A stretch of DNA of 64,000 nucleotides, taken from SZUA-309 sp965230005. Lineage in GTDB: Bacteria; Pseudomonadota; Gammaproteobacteria; Pseudomonadales; Azotimanducaceae. Below are positions 42,918-51,152 of this stretch, one piece after another. The stretch's first letter is position 1, and every line of letters begins with the position of its first letter. The notes beneath the pieces were generated by a model. That model saw only the letters and a list, made by a program, of their open reading frames with translations. It ran no database searches and had not been told where the DNA came from. The DNA lies in NCBI GenBank assembly GCA_965230005.1, contig OZ245934.1:868001-932000 (forward strand), written 5' to 3'. A program made the translations under genes and the position numbers.

Positions 42918-42950
42918 AGCCCCTAGTTCTTACTGGGGGCTATCATTTAC
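42918..42950 (+). terminator. Weak hairpin terminator after the secreted-enzyme gene
   Basis: A stem of AGCCCC (42918-42923) with GGGGCT (42936-42941), extended by an AGT/ACT pairing with one bulge, is followed by ATCATTTAC. The tail is poor in T, so strength is uncertain. Confidence 0.4.
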
Positions 42951-43035
42951 AAATCTCCATCATAGTCGCAATGCCTCAAGGCGCATGCGAACCCTAGAAT
43001 GAGACGATCTCTAGCCCCGCGTTTCCCTATTCTGA

Positions 43036-44283
43036 ATGCGACTGCTTATTGTTGGAAACCATACCTGCTCGAATCGAGGGGATCTCGCCATACTGAGAGG
43101 ATTACTGGTGGGGATCTCCGCGGTTGCAAACGCCGCTTCGGTAGATACCCTAAGCAGATTCGCGCTTTCGTCGACTGCTCTGTTAGATCAGAGGCTGATT
43201 CAGGACCCGATCGCTCACTTCAGACAAACGCCTAAACGACGACTGTATCGAGTCGCGTTGAGACTGTTAGAACCAATCTGGTTTTTTGTCCTTCTTCTAG
43301 CAAGCTGGCAGCCTCGTGTACCACGCTGGTTGTTGCCGAAACACTATCTCGACACGATTGAACTATGTTCTGTCTATGACCAAGTGGTACAAGTCGGAGG
43401 GTCATTCTTTGTCGATTTATATGGTTTCAGGCAGTTCGAACACATCCTTTGCTGCAATGCCGCACGCGTACGCATCTCGTTAGCAGGGCACAGTTTAGGT
43501 CCTTACGAGGGCAGCATTTCACGAATGGTCGCACGGTACGCCTTTTCCCGATGCAAAGACATCTACTTGAGGGAGGGTGTTAGTGAGGAATTGTTAAGGC
43601 AACTGATTGTGGAACCCGGTCCAGACATCTCAGTAATGCCAGATACAGCATGGCTGATGAATTACGGGAATCCAGTGCGTAATTCGCGAGCTGCTCCGGT
43701 TCCAGAAAATGGTCGAAAAACGATCGCCGTGACGTTCAGAGAGCTCGCTCCATTCGAGGCACGCCTCGGGATAACCCAATCAGAGTACGAAGCAGGCTTT
43801 GCCAAAGAACTAGACTCCCTAATAGATAGCGGCTACCGGATTATCGCTTTGTCGACTTGCACTAGCTTCGGCGGATATCACAAAGACGATCGAATGGTCG
43901 CTCTCCGTATCCAGAAAATCATATCCGAGGCTCAGCACTTCCATGTCGTTCTGGACGAACTCAATGACATTGAGCTAGGCAAGGTTATCGAGACTTGCGA
44001 GATCACCGTTGGAACTCGATTGCATAGTTCGTTGATCTCACTCGCCTACGGCACTCCAACGGTAAATCTAGCATACGAACACAAGTCGACAGGAATCTTT
44101 CAAGGTCTTGGTTTGGGCGAGTTTTGTATGCAACCAGCTGACCTCGTGGTTGACGGTCGGCTATTCGGGATCTGTAACAAGCTACTTAGCGACATTGCGT
44201 TTTTCAGGAATTGTATAGCGGACATGAAAGTTCGTGAGCAATCAGCTTGCATTACCAATTTACGGGAACTGCTGAAACAATGA
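43036..44283 (+). CDS. Polysaccharide pyruvyl transferase
   Basis: This family transfers pyruvate from phosphoenolpyruvate to a sugar, giving acidic ketal groups. The 415-residue protein begins MRLLIVGNHTCSNRGDLAI, the standard N-terminus of this family, with a glycine-rich VQVGGSFFVD in the middle. The C-terminal half has ISLAGHSLGPYEGS, VGTRLHSSLISLAYGTPTVNL and a late EHKSTGIF. Its ATG has no obvious ribosome-binding site. The next gene overlaps its stop (ATGA). A pyruvylated exopolysaccharide is the likely outcome. Confidence 0.93.
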   Translation: MRLLIVGNHTCSNRGDLAILRGLLVGISAVANAASVDTLSRFALSSTALLDQRLIQDPIAHFRQTPKRRLYRVALRLLEPIWFFVLLLASWQPRVPRWLLPKHYLDTIELCSVYDQVVQVGGSFFVDLYGFRQFEHILCCNAARVRISLAGHSLGPYEGSISRMVARYAFSRCKDIYLREGVSEELLRQLIVEPGPDISVMPDTAWLMNYGNPVRNSRAAPVPENGRKTIAVTFRELAPFEARLGITQSEYEAGFAKELDSLIDSGYRIIALSTCTSFGGYHKDDRMVALRIQKIISEAQHFHVVLDELNDIELGKVIETCEITVGTRLHSSLISLAYGTPTVNLAYEHKSTGIFQGLGLGEFCMQPADLVVDGRLFGICNKLLSDIAFFRNCIADMKVREQSACITNLRELLKQ

Positions 44284-45497
44284 GGGAAGGCGATGATCAT
44301 CAACAGCGGGTACTATTCGTGCTGGAAGACTACCCAAGCCTTTCCCAAACTTTCGTCCTAAACCAGATAAATGTGTTCGAGTCGTTAGGTGTACATGTAG
44401 ACGTTCTAGCATTCAGGGAGGGAGTGCTTCGCGGTAGTGTTGCGTACGAAAAGGTTCCTCGCGCACGCTACGTAAAAAAAACACAGGGAAATCGATTCCG
44501 AAAACTCCTTGATTTCAGCGCAAATTTCGTTCGACTGACAGTAAACAATCCTGTGGAATCTGTGCGGTTCACCAAAAACATCGGGAGAGTCGAGCCAAGA
44601 ACCCTTTACGCTGCTATCTCCGCGAGGGATAGGCTAGGGAACTACGATAGAGCGGTCGTCCACTTCGGACCAGTCGCTTGCAAAGCCCTATTACTAAGAG
44701 ATCTAGGGGTCTTTTCTGCACCGATCGACGTTTTTTTCCACGGCTACGATTTATCTGTCAAACGGGTACTTGCTGAGAACCGGCGCGGATACCGCGAGCT
44801 TTTCAGACGAGCAAACACTGTCTATGGCATTAGCAACCACTGGTGTCGCCGGCTGGAAGAGCTAGGCTGCCCAAGCCATAAAATCAAACTTCACCATATG
44901 GGAATCGACTTGGGTTCTTTTCCATATAATCCAAAGCAATTTGCCGCGAACAAGGAATCAATAGTTTTGTTAGCGGTGGGTAGATTAGTAGAAAAGAAGG
45001 GCTTCAGTGTAGCGATTAGAGCGCTAAACGCTCTAGATGATAGATTCAAGCTAGTAATCATCGGTGACGGGCCCCTACTCTCAGAGCTAAAGAAGATAGC
45101 CGAAAAACTGAGTGTCGCTGAAAGAGTCGAGTTCACAGGAGCATTAAGGCACCACGAGGTCCAAGAGCGGTTGAGCCGGGGCGACGCCTTCGTGCTACCA
45201 GCCATCGAAGCAGACAACGGCGATTTGGACGGAATCCCCGTTTCTCTAATGGAAGCGATGGCCCTTGGCATTCCTTGTTTTAGTACGAGTATCTCGGGTA
45301 TTCCTGAGTTGATCTCCAACGAATACAACGGATTTCTGGCCGAACCCCATAACGCTCAGTCTTTGGCAGAAACGATCTCGCGTTACTTTTCTTTGGATGC
45401 GGGTTCAGTCGCGGCACTGCTACAAAATGCTCGTCAAAAAGTCGCGAACGAATTCGATGTCAGGAAGCTAACCATCGATCTCGCAAATAATCTTTAG
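44280..45497 (+). CDS. Glycosyltransferase family 4 (WcaL-like)
   Basis: This is a GT-B fold enzyme of 405 residues. The N-terminus RVLFVLEDYPSLSQTFVLNQI is typical of the colanic-acid WcaL/AmsK group. Its C-terminal domain has LLAVGRLVEKKGFSVAIRAL, GDGPLLSELKKIAEKL, and the EADNGDLDGIPVSLMEAMALGIP sugar-nucleotide loop with both glutamates. I chose the ATG at 44280, which overlaps the pyruvyl transferase stop, over a frame opening at 44247. A sulfotransferase gene follows 10 bp downstream. Confidence 0.93.
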   Translation: MREGDDHQQRVLFVLEDYPSLSQTFVLNQINVFESLGVHVDVLAFREGVLRGSVAYEKVPRARYVKKTQGNRFRKLLDFSANFVRLTVNNPVESVRFTKNIGRVEPRTLYAAISARDRLGNYDRAVVHFGPVACKALLLRDLGVFSAPIDVFFHGYDLSVKRVLAENRRGYRELFRRANTVYGISNHWCRRLEELGCPSHKIKLHHMGIDLGSFPYNPKQFAANKESIVLLAVGRLVEKKGFSVAIRALNALDDRFKLVIIGDGPLLSELKKIAEKLSVAERVEFTGALRHHEVQERLSRGDAFVLPAIEADNGDLDGIPVSLMEAMALGIPCFSTSISGIPELISNEYNGFLAEPHNAQSLAETISRYFSLDAGSVAALLQNARQKVANEFDVRKLTIDLANNL

Positions 45498-45507
45498 GGG
45501 AATAGTC

Positions 45508-46206
45508 TTGCCCAACGTAGCATCGCTAGCGAGAATCTTTCGGAGGCAGAAACCTAAGGTTTTCTGTATTGGCTTCAACAAAACGGGAACGTCCTCGCTA
45601 CATCACCTTTTCGAAGAAATGGGCTATCGCTCATACCATGGTGAGCGCTGGCGTAATGTAAAGCACAATCCGCTACTTCGAGCCTACGATTGTTTCAGTG
45701 ATGGAATTCCCAGCGACTTTAGGTGGCTTGACAGAGCGTACCCAGGATCGAAGTACATACTTCAAGTTCGTGATCTTGATCGTTGGGTCGTGAGCCGACT
45801 TGGACATATTCAACGCGAAAAAGAGCAGGGTACTTACCGAGAGTCGGAATACTGGTCTGACGACGAAAAAGCGATCAAGACCTGGGTTAAGCAAAGGAAT
45901 GACTATCACATTAGCGTAATGAAGCATTTCATGAATCGGTCAGATTTCTTAGTTGTCAACTTCATTCGTAACGAAGACAGCGCCGAGAATGTCGCTCGGT
46001 TTCTGCATAAGAGTGGTGAGTTCACACGTCCGAAACGAAACGCAGCGGGCGCGCCCAAAAGCATCTTTCTAGATATGTTCAACGATATAGCGGACCAACT
46101 TAAGCTGACCGTAGAGGAACGCAGCTACGATATACACTGTCCGACATTGAGTGGCGAACTGGGGAAGCTGGTTCCGTACGATTCTTCTGGCAAAGAATTC
46201 GCATAA
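45508..46206 (+). CDS. Sulfotransferase-family protein (second of two)
   Basis: The enzyme has 232 residues with the PAPS loop VFCIGFNKTGTSSLH at about 18-32 and the 3'-phosphate region YILQVRDLDRWVVSRLG. The remaining sequence matches the short Sulfotransfer_4 type, different from the longer first sulfotransferase. It starts with TTG and sits 10 bp after the GT4 gene, in the same operon. Its end lies 17 bp from the convergent minus-strand block. The acceptor is presumably another sugar position. Confidence 0.85.
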   Translation: MPNVASLARIFRRQKPKVFCIGFNKTGTSSLHHLFEEMGYRSYHGERWRNVKHNPLLRAYDCFSDGIPSDFRWLDRAYPGSKYILQVRDLDRWVVSRLGHIQREKEQGTYRESEYWSDDEKAIKTWVKQRNDYHISVMKHFMNRSDFLVVNFIRNEDSAENVARFLHKSGEFTRPKRNAAGAPKSIFLDMFNDIADQLKLTVEERSYDIHCPTLSGELGKLVPYDSSGKEFA

Positions 46207-46223
46207 TCAATATTATGTTAAAT

Positions 46224-46706
46224 TCAGTTGCTAATGAAGCTATGGATCCTTCGGATCAGTTCATTTGATGCAAACTCAGGGATTGCTGCCAAGCCACCAG
46301 AGGCATGCTTGAGCACTTCCTCCAGCTTTTCGTGGATTTGTTCTTCGCCTTCAGCGACATACAGGCCTGGCCTATCACGAAGAGCTCTTACAGTATGGAA
46401 CTGGTGATCGTTCCGATGTTCACCAGCTGAAGCGCTTCTAGGCAACACTAATATAGGTGTCCTTGCCGATAGCGCACTGATGATTGAACCCATCCCCGCG
46501 TGCGCTACCACTACTTCAGCCTCCCGACTTAGTTCAGCACATCTTCTGGGCGTAAGCTCCCGAGTCCAGCCGAAGTGGAGCGGCTCATACTGGCTGTTGC
46601 CGATCTGGCCGAAGACATCGTCTCTACCTGTAGATTCGACCCAACGGTCTACTGCCTTGACTAGCCGATCGAATGGCAGCTGAGATCCGACTGTTAAGAA
46701 GATCAT
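46224..46706 (-). CDS. Glycosyltransferase catalytic subunit, PssE/Alg13-like
   Basis: This is a short GT28 C-terminal-type domain of 160 residues beginning MIFLTVGSQLPFDRLVKAVD, the hallmark of Alg13/PssE. It has EVVVAHAGMGSIISAL and TPILVLPRSASAGEHRNDHQ, the UDP-sugar-binding face. It overlaps the upstream PssD/Alg14-like gene by 4 bp. In this system the two halves together form one membrane-bound glycosyltransferase, usually with a UDP-linked donor. Confidence 0.9.
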   Translation of the reverse strand: MIFLTVGSQLPFDRLVKAVDRWVESTGRDDVFGQIGNSQYEPLHFGWTRELTPRRCAELSREAEVVVAHAGMGSIISALSARTPILVLPRSASAGEHRNDHQFHTVRALRDRPGLYVAEGEEQIHEKLEEVLKHASGGLAAIPEFASNELIRRIHSFISN

Positions 46707-47227
46707 ATTACGGCGCCGGAGTACTCGAGGGTCGATTTACCTGAAACTCGATCAGCTTCGACCTCGGCTATGTGCTCCCACTGCGTCAGCCACAGATCCG
46801 CGTAAGGACCGACTCTCGAACCCGCCATCGAGAGAGTTTCGGCGTTGGCGATGCTATCAACCCAAATAGTTTTCGCACCAATTAGCTTTCCGATTCTTAT
46901 CGCGAAATAGCCTGCCGAAGCTCCAGTTGATACAACGACTCTGGGTTTCTCCAACAGGCAGACGAGGATGACTTTTGCGAGTTGCCATACCAAGCGGATC
47001 CGTTGATTTCTGTTCGCATCAGGGACACAGTAGAAACGAGGATTATCCGAGAACCCAAGTGCTTTGTGCTGTTCAATGACATTTTCTTTGTACCCGTCAT
47101 CCGTCGTTACGTAAGCAACGTCACAATTTAGCCAAGCAGGTATTAATCTCGACAGCTGAATCCAATGCCCACCACCAGATGCAACTGCCAGCACTTTCGT
47201 TACGTTAGTACTTTCGACGCTGGTCAT
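46703..47227 (-). CDS. Glycosyltransferase membrane subunit, PssD/Alg14-like
   Basis: The protein has 174 residues with KVLAVASGGGHWIQLSRLIPAW at the N-terminus, then DVAYVTTDDGY and a hydrophobic KPRVVVSTGASAGYFAIRIGKLIGAKTIWVDSIA, the region that anchors Alg14 and recruits Alg13. Later DLWLTQWEHI completes the family pattern. It is coupled by 4-bp overlaps to the GT2 gene upstream and the PssE-like gene downstream. Confidence 0.9.
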   Translation of the reverse strand: MTSVESTNVTKVLAVASGGGHWIQLSRLIPAWLNCDVAYVTTDDGYKENVIEQHKALGFSDNPRFYCVPDANRNQRIRLVWQLAKVILVCLLEKPRVVVSTGASAGYFAIRIGKLIGAKTIWVDSIANAETLSMAGSRVGPYADLWLTQWEHIAEVEADRVSGKSTLEYSGAVI

Positions 47228-48087
47228 CGTAATTGCCTCGACGAATTATCCCGCTCCCATACGCCGAGTTGCCCAGCCTTAAACTGCCGGAGAGCTCTAA
47301 TGCGAGAGATTACATTTATCAAGACATACGTCGGATAGTTCATCCATTGTCTTGGTGTGGTCAACATCCTAACTAGTGTCTTCACGCTTCCGGTGTTGTC
47401 GTTGTTTCTCAGTTCGGGAAATCTCTTCCGCAGCTCAACTGTGCCTAAGCGCGATCGGGTTTTGACCTTCACAAGGTCGCCTAAACTCCGGGGTGTTGTG
47501 ACTATCACCTCCGCTGTGTCTACAGTTACACGCTCGCCTTCCTGGAACTGCAGACGCACATATCCATCATCCGAAACCAACTTTGGGAACTGATCGAATC
47601 TCGACCGTCCTGCAGCGGACAGAGCGAATGCGCCAGCGATCCGACCAGAGTCCGAGTAAGGGAGACTATCCCAGGCCTTGTAGTATTGGCGCACAGACAA
47701 AGACGCTTCGGTAAGATCGAATGTGAACTTAGGAGCTGCTGCAAGCACACCTTCGATTTGATGAACTGCCCTGGTGACGATCCGGGCCGATTCCGTCGTC
47801 AAAACCAAATCAGCATCGAGATAGATTCTTGGGAAACAGTCCTCAGGGAGCAGACTCTCGGCACAGTTGAGAGCCGTTGTTTTGCAACCTTCACTAAGCT
47901 CGATTACTTTGACTGGGAACCGACTTGCCACTTCGGCGGTCTTGTCAGTGCATCCATTAGCGGCAACCACGACGAGAAATTCATCGGTTTTAGCATCTGC
48001 TAGCAAGGCATCGAGACAACGCCCGATTACGAGTTCCTCATTGTGCGCGGGGATTAACACACCGACTGGCTTTAGCGAATTCTCCAT
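47224..48087 (-). CDS. Glycosyltransferase family 2
   Basis: This is a GT-A enzyme of 287 residues with PVGVLIPAHNEELVIGRCLDALL, VVVAANGCTDKTAEVASRF and the acceptor/metal strand FPRIYLDADLVLT (DAD motif). It has a later SDDGYVRLQF and a basic C-terminus. It forms one operon with the initiating sugar transferase upstream (12-bp gap) and the PssD/PssE-like pair downstream, so it probably adds the second or third sugar of a repeat unit. Confidence 0.9.
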   Translation of the reverse strand: MENSLKPVGVLIPAHNEELVIGRCLDALLADAKTDEFLVVVAANGCTDKTAEVASRFPVKVIELSEGCKTTALNCAESLLPEDCFPRIYLDADLVLTTESARIVTRAVHQIEGVLAAAPKFTFDLTEASLSVRQYYKAWDSLPYSDSGRIAGAFALSAAGRSRFDQFPKLVSDDGYVRLQFQEGERVTVDTAEVIVTTPRSLGDLVKVKTRSRLGTVELRKRFPELRNNDNTGSVKTLVRMLTTPRQWMNYPTYVLINVISRIRALRQFKAGQLGVWERDNSSRQLR

Positions 48088-48099
48088 TACCTTAGCGGA

Positions 48100-49512
48100 C
48101 TAAGTCGCCCCGTCTCCACGGATCACGCTAGGTACCAATAGAATCAATATCTTGAAATCCATCCAAAGTGACCACTCATCGATGTACTTCAAATCCAGCT
48201 CTAACCATTTCTCGAAGGATAAGCGACTACGGCCGGAAACCTCTCTCAAACACGCCAATCCGGGGCGGACGCTGAACCGTCTGCGCTGAATGCTCAAACT
48301 GAATTGACTGACGTCACGCACCGACATCGGCCGAGGTCCCACCAGGCTCATGTCACCAAGAAGCACATTAAAAAGCTGTGGCAACTCGTCAATGCTGGTC
48401 CGTCGAATCACCCGCCCTACTCTCGTTATCCTCGGGTCTTTGGCGATCTTGAAAATTGGTCCCTCAGCTTCGTTAAGATGCTCAATCTCAGCCATCCGGG
48501 CCTCAGCGTCCTCGTACATACTGCGAAACTTAATCATTCGAAAGTTTCGTTTGTTAAGCCCTACGCGGTTCTGAAGAAAGAACACCGGGCCCGGAGAATC
48601 GAGCTTGATTGCCAGCGCGACCAGCAGAAACAACGGTGACAGCAGAATCAGTCCGGGAATCGTCAGGCCTAAATCGACGAGGCGCTTCACAATGAGTTTG
48701 CCTTCGTCGTAATGCACAGGATCAAAGCTAAGAATGGGCAGTGTGTTTAGCTTATCCAGCGATAGCGTGCTGCCCGACCTCATCTCGAAAACACTTGCCA
48801 GATACTTCACGCAAATGGCCTGCTCATCGCATGCTTCTATTATCGGCTCTACCTCGTCCAATAGACTGCGCGGCAGGCAAACGATCACCTCATCAATCAC
48901 CTGCCTCGCCAGTAGGCCATGGATTTCTTCGATGTCACCAAGCACGGGTACACCATCAACCTCGGCAGGCATTTCCCTGGCCCGCGGATCGAGAATACCA
49001 ACGACGTCTATCCCCCACTCCGACTCACGACGAAGCTCATGAATCACGGAGCGTGCTCTGCGGCCTCCTCCAATAATCGGTATTTTCAGATAGTTAGAAG
49101 GATGTTCTCGACGACCAGTGAAATACCACCAACGGAGGAAAATGCGGTTCATAAACAGCGCAATGAATAGCAATCCGGAGGCTGAGACCATGACCGTCCG
49201 ACTGATGAATTCGAGGCGTCCGATGTATGCCAGAGCCAACATGCCAGTGAGCAGAATGAGTGAATATCGCGCAGAAAAACGGGCTATGCTGAGCGGGTTT
49301 TCGCCGTGCAGACGAGAGCTTCCAGTTAAAGTCGCGAAGACACAGATCAGAACGACCAATGGCAAGATCTGCAGGTGCATCATCACCTGCTCCGAACCAA
49401 TTCGTCCCGTCCACCAGATCCAGATCACACCCAGCAGATAGCAGAGTGTGCCGACCAGCACATCCTGCGTCTGGAGAAGCCGCTTCAGGTGATTGGCCTT
49501 GGAGATCCGCAT
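48100..49512 (-). CDS. Undecaprenyl-phosphate sugar-1-phosphate transferase, WcaJ-like (first of two)
   Basis: This enzyme moves hexose-1-phosphate from a nucleotide sugar to undecaprenyl phosphate, starting repeat-unit assembly. Its N-terminal half has four to five helices, followed by a CoA-binding-like cytosolic domain (KIPIIGGGRRARSVI). The C-terminal bacterial sugar transferase domain has KLIVKRLVDLGLTIPGLILLSPLF, PVFFLQNRVG, KFRSM and DELPQLFNVLLGDMSLVGPRP. The ATG at 49512 (470 residues) is chosen over a TTG ten codons earlier. It heads the minus-strand block of four genes. A second such transferase diverges 228 bp away. Confidence 0.92.
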   Translation of the reverse strand: MRISKANHLKRLLQTQDVLVGTLCYLLGVIWIWWTGRIGSEQVMMHLQILPLVVLICVFATLTGSSRLHGENPLSIARFSARYSLILLTGMLALAYIGRLEFISRTVMVSASGLLFIALFMNRIFLRWWYFTGRREHPSNYLKIPIIGGGRRARSVIHELRRESEWGIDVVGILDPRAREMPAEVDGVPVLGDIEEIHGLLARQVIDEVIVCLPRSLLDEVEPIIEACDEQAICVKYLASVFEMRSGSTLSLDKLNTLPILSFDPVHYDEGKLIVKRLVDLGLTIPGLILLSPLFLLVALAIKLDSPGPVFFLQNRVGLNKRNFRMIKFRSMYEDAEARMAEIEHLNEAEGPIFKIAKDPRITRVGRVIRRTSIDELPQLFNVLLGDMSLVGPRPMSVRDVSQFSLSIQRRRFSVRPGLACLREVSGRSRLSFEKWLELDLKYIDEWSLWMDFKILILLVPSVIRGDGAT

Positions 49513-49740
49513 AAAATTGCGCTGGTCGCGAGTCGCCCGCAAGATTACGCAATGCCGGCCACCTCTGTGTGTCCCTAATGTTAGCAGTCCTTAACGTCGG
49601 GCAACGCGACTCTTAGGTTTCAACTCTGTCCAATCAGCTGACATTTACTTCAGCTGGCCATTCATCCTGCTGACAACCTGGGCTCCTCATCTATAGGAGA
49701 ATTAAGGGGGATCCTGTTTGCCAAGGAGTGCCGGAAACCG
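49513..49740. promoter_or_regulatory. Divergent promoter region between two initiating transferases
   Basis: These 228 bases must contain promoters for both divergent operons. The heptamer TCAGCTG occurs at 49634-49640 and 49650-49656, 16 bp apart on the same face of the helix, a spacing that suits a two-site operator. No -35/-10 pair is convincing. Confidence 0.4.
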
Positions 49741-51150
49741 GTGCACCACATACGCTTATTCCGGCACTACATCCATACGCCGCTAATGCTCCTCGCGCTT
49801 GCTGAGGCCGGCTTGATCGTAGCGGCTGCGTTCTTAGGGGAATACCTGGCGCATCGCAGTTTCCCAGGCTTCGTTGGGTACCTGGGCCCGGCTCTGGTGT
49901 TCTCATCCATCCTGATTGCGACCATGGTGGCGATGGGCGTGTATGGCTCAGCCATCAGGGAAGGTATGACCGGGATGTCGCTGCGTACAGCGGTTGCTTT
50001 CTTTTTACTTGGCTCAGCGATCATGGTCGTCTTGGGCGCGTTGGTACCCTCGCTAAACTTCGAGCGAACCACGCTGCTCTTCTCTACGATTGGTGCCTTT
50101 GCACTCATCTCAGCGTTCAGGCTGCTGGTCTTCTCAGTAATAGACGAAGACCTCTTTAAACAGAGGATTCTCGTCCTTGGGATCGGTAGGCGAGCGGCCA
50201 AGATTGCTTCCCGCATGCGTCGCCGCGTAGACCAACGTGCCTTCACAATCCATGGATTTCTGGATCCTGGTAGCACGGATGATCTTGTCGGTGATCACGG
50301 TGCAAATGTCGTTCGAACGGACTTGCCGCTTCTCGATTACTGCAGGGCCCACGAAATTGACGAAATCGTTGTCGCCATGGATGAGCGTCGCCGCAACCAG
50401 ACAGGCACTGCCGGCCTGCCACTGGAAGAACTCATTGAATGCCGAATGTCGGGAATCGCCATCTGTGACGTACAGCAATTCATTGAACGCGAAGCTGGAA
50501 AAGTTGACGTAGATCTCCTGAGGCCCTCGTGGCTCGTTTTCTCGGAGGGCTTCGTGATGAGCTCGGGCCGCGCAGCCACGAAGTTCGTTTTCGATATCGT
50601 TGCCAGCCTGATACTGCTTGCCGTTGCCTGGCCGATAATGTTGCTCTTCGCAGTGCTAGTTAAGCTGGAATCGCCGTCAGAAGCGGTGTTGTACCGCCAG
50701 GAAAGGCTTGGCCGCGAAGGGCAGCGTTTCAAGGTACTGAAGTTCCGCAGCATGATCGCCGTGGAATCAGCCGAACCCAGCTGGACTGCGCCGAATGACC
50801 CACGCGTAACTCGGATTGGCGCATTCATGCGAAAAACTCGAATCGATGAGCTTCCGCAGTTGTTTAACGTACTCCGTGGTGAGATGAGCTTTGTCGGGCC
50901 CCGACCGGAACGTCCGGTATTCGTCGAGGAGCTTAAAGACAGGATTCCGTTCTACGACCAGCGTCACCGTGTTAAACCGGGAATCACGGGGTGGGCGCAA
51001 CTCTGCTACCCCTATGGAGCCTCCGTTGACGACGCAAAAGAGAAACTGCAATACGATCTGTACTATCTGAAGAACCACTCCATTCTTCTGGATATGATCA
51101 TTTTGCTGCAGACCGTCGAAGTCGTTCTTGTCGGGGAAGGCGCCCGCTAG
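49741..51150 (+). CDS. XrtA/PEP-CTERM-type exopolysaccharide sugar transferase (second of two)
   Basis: This is a polyprenyl-phosphate sugar transferase of 469 residues with an N-terminal membrane region of about four helices and a Rossmann-like domain (RILVLGIGRRAAKIASRM). The C-terminal catalytic domain has KFVFDIVASLILLAVAWPIML, EAVLYRQERLGREG, KFRSM, TRIDELPQLFNVLRGEMSFVGPRPERPVF and KPGITGWAQLCYPYGAS. The last signature and overall layout match the sugar transferase of exosortase-associated loci (EpsB-like, TIGR03013 type). It starts with GTG. A flippase gene follows with 2-bp spacing. Confidence 0.93.
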   Translation: MHHIRLFRHYIHTPLMLLALAEAGLIVAAAFLGEYLAHRSFPGFVGYLGPALVFSSILIATMVAMGVYGSAIREGMTGMSLRTAVAFFLLGSAIMVVLGALVPSLNFERTTLLFSTIGAFALISAFRLLVFSVIDEDLFKQRILVLGIGRRAAKIASRMRRRVDQRAFTIHGFLDPGSTDDLVGDHGANVVRTDLPLLDYCRAHEIDEIVVAMDERRRNQTGTAGLPLEELIECRMSGIAICDVQQFIEREAGKVDVDLLRPSWLVFSEGFVMSSGRAATKFVFDIVASLILLAVAWPIMLLFAVLVKLESPSEAVLYRQERLGREGQRFKVLKFRSMIAVESAEPSWTAPNDPRVTRIGAFMRKTRIDELPQLFNVLRGEMSFVGPRPERPVFVEELKDRIPFYDQRHRVKPGITGWAQLCYPYGASVDDAKEKLQYDLYYLKNHSILLDMIILLQTVEVVLVGEGAR

Positions 51151-51152
51151 CG

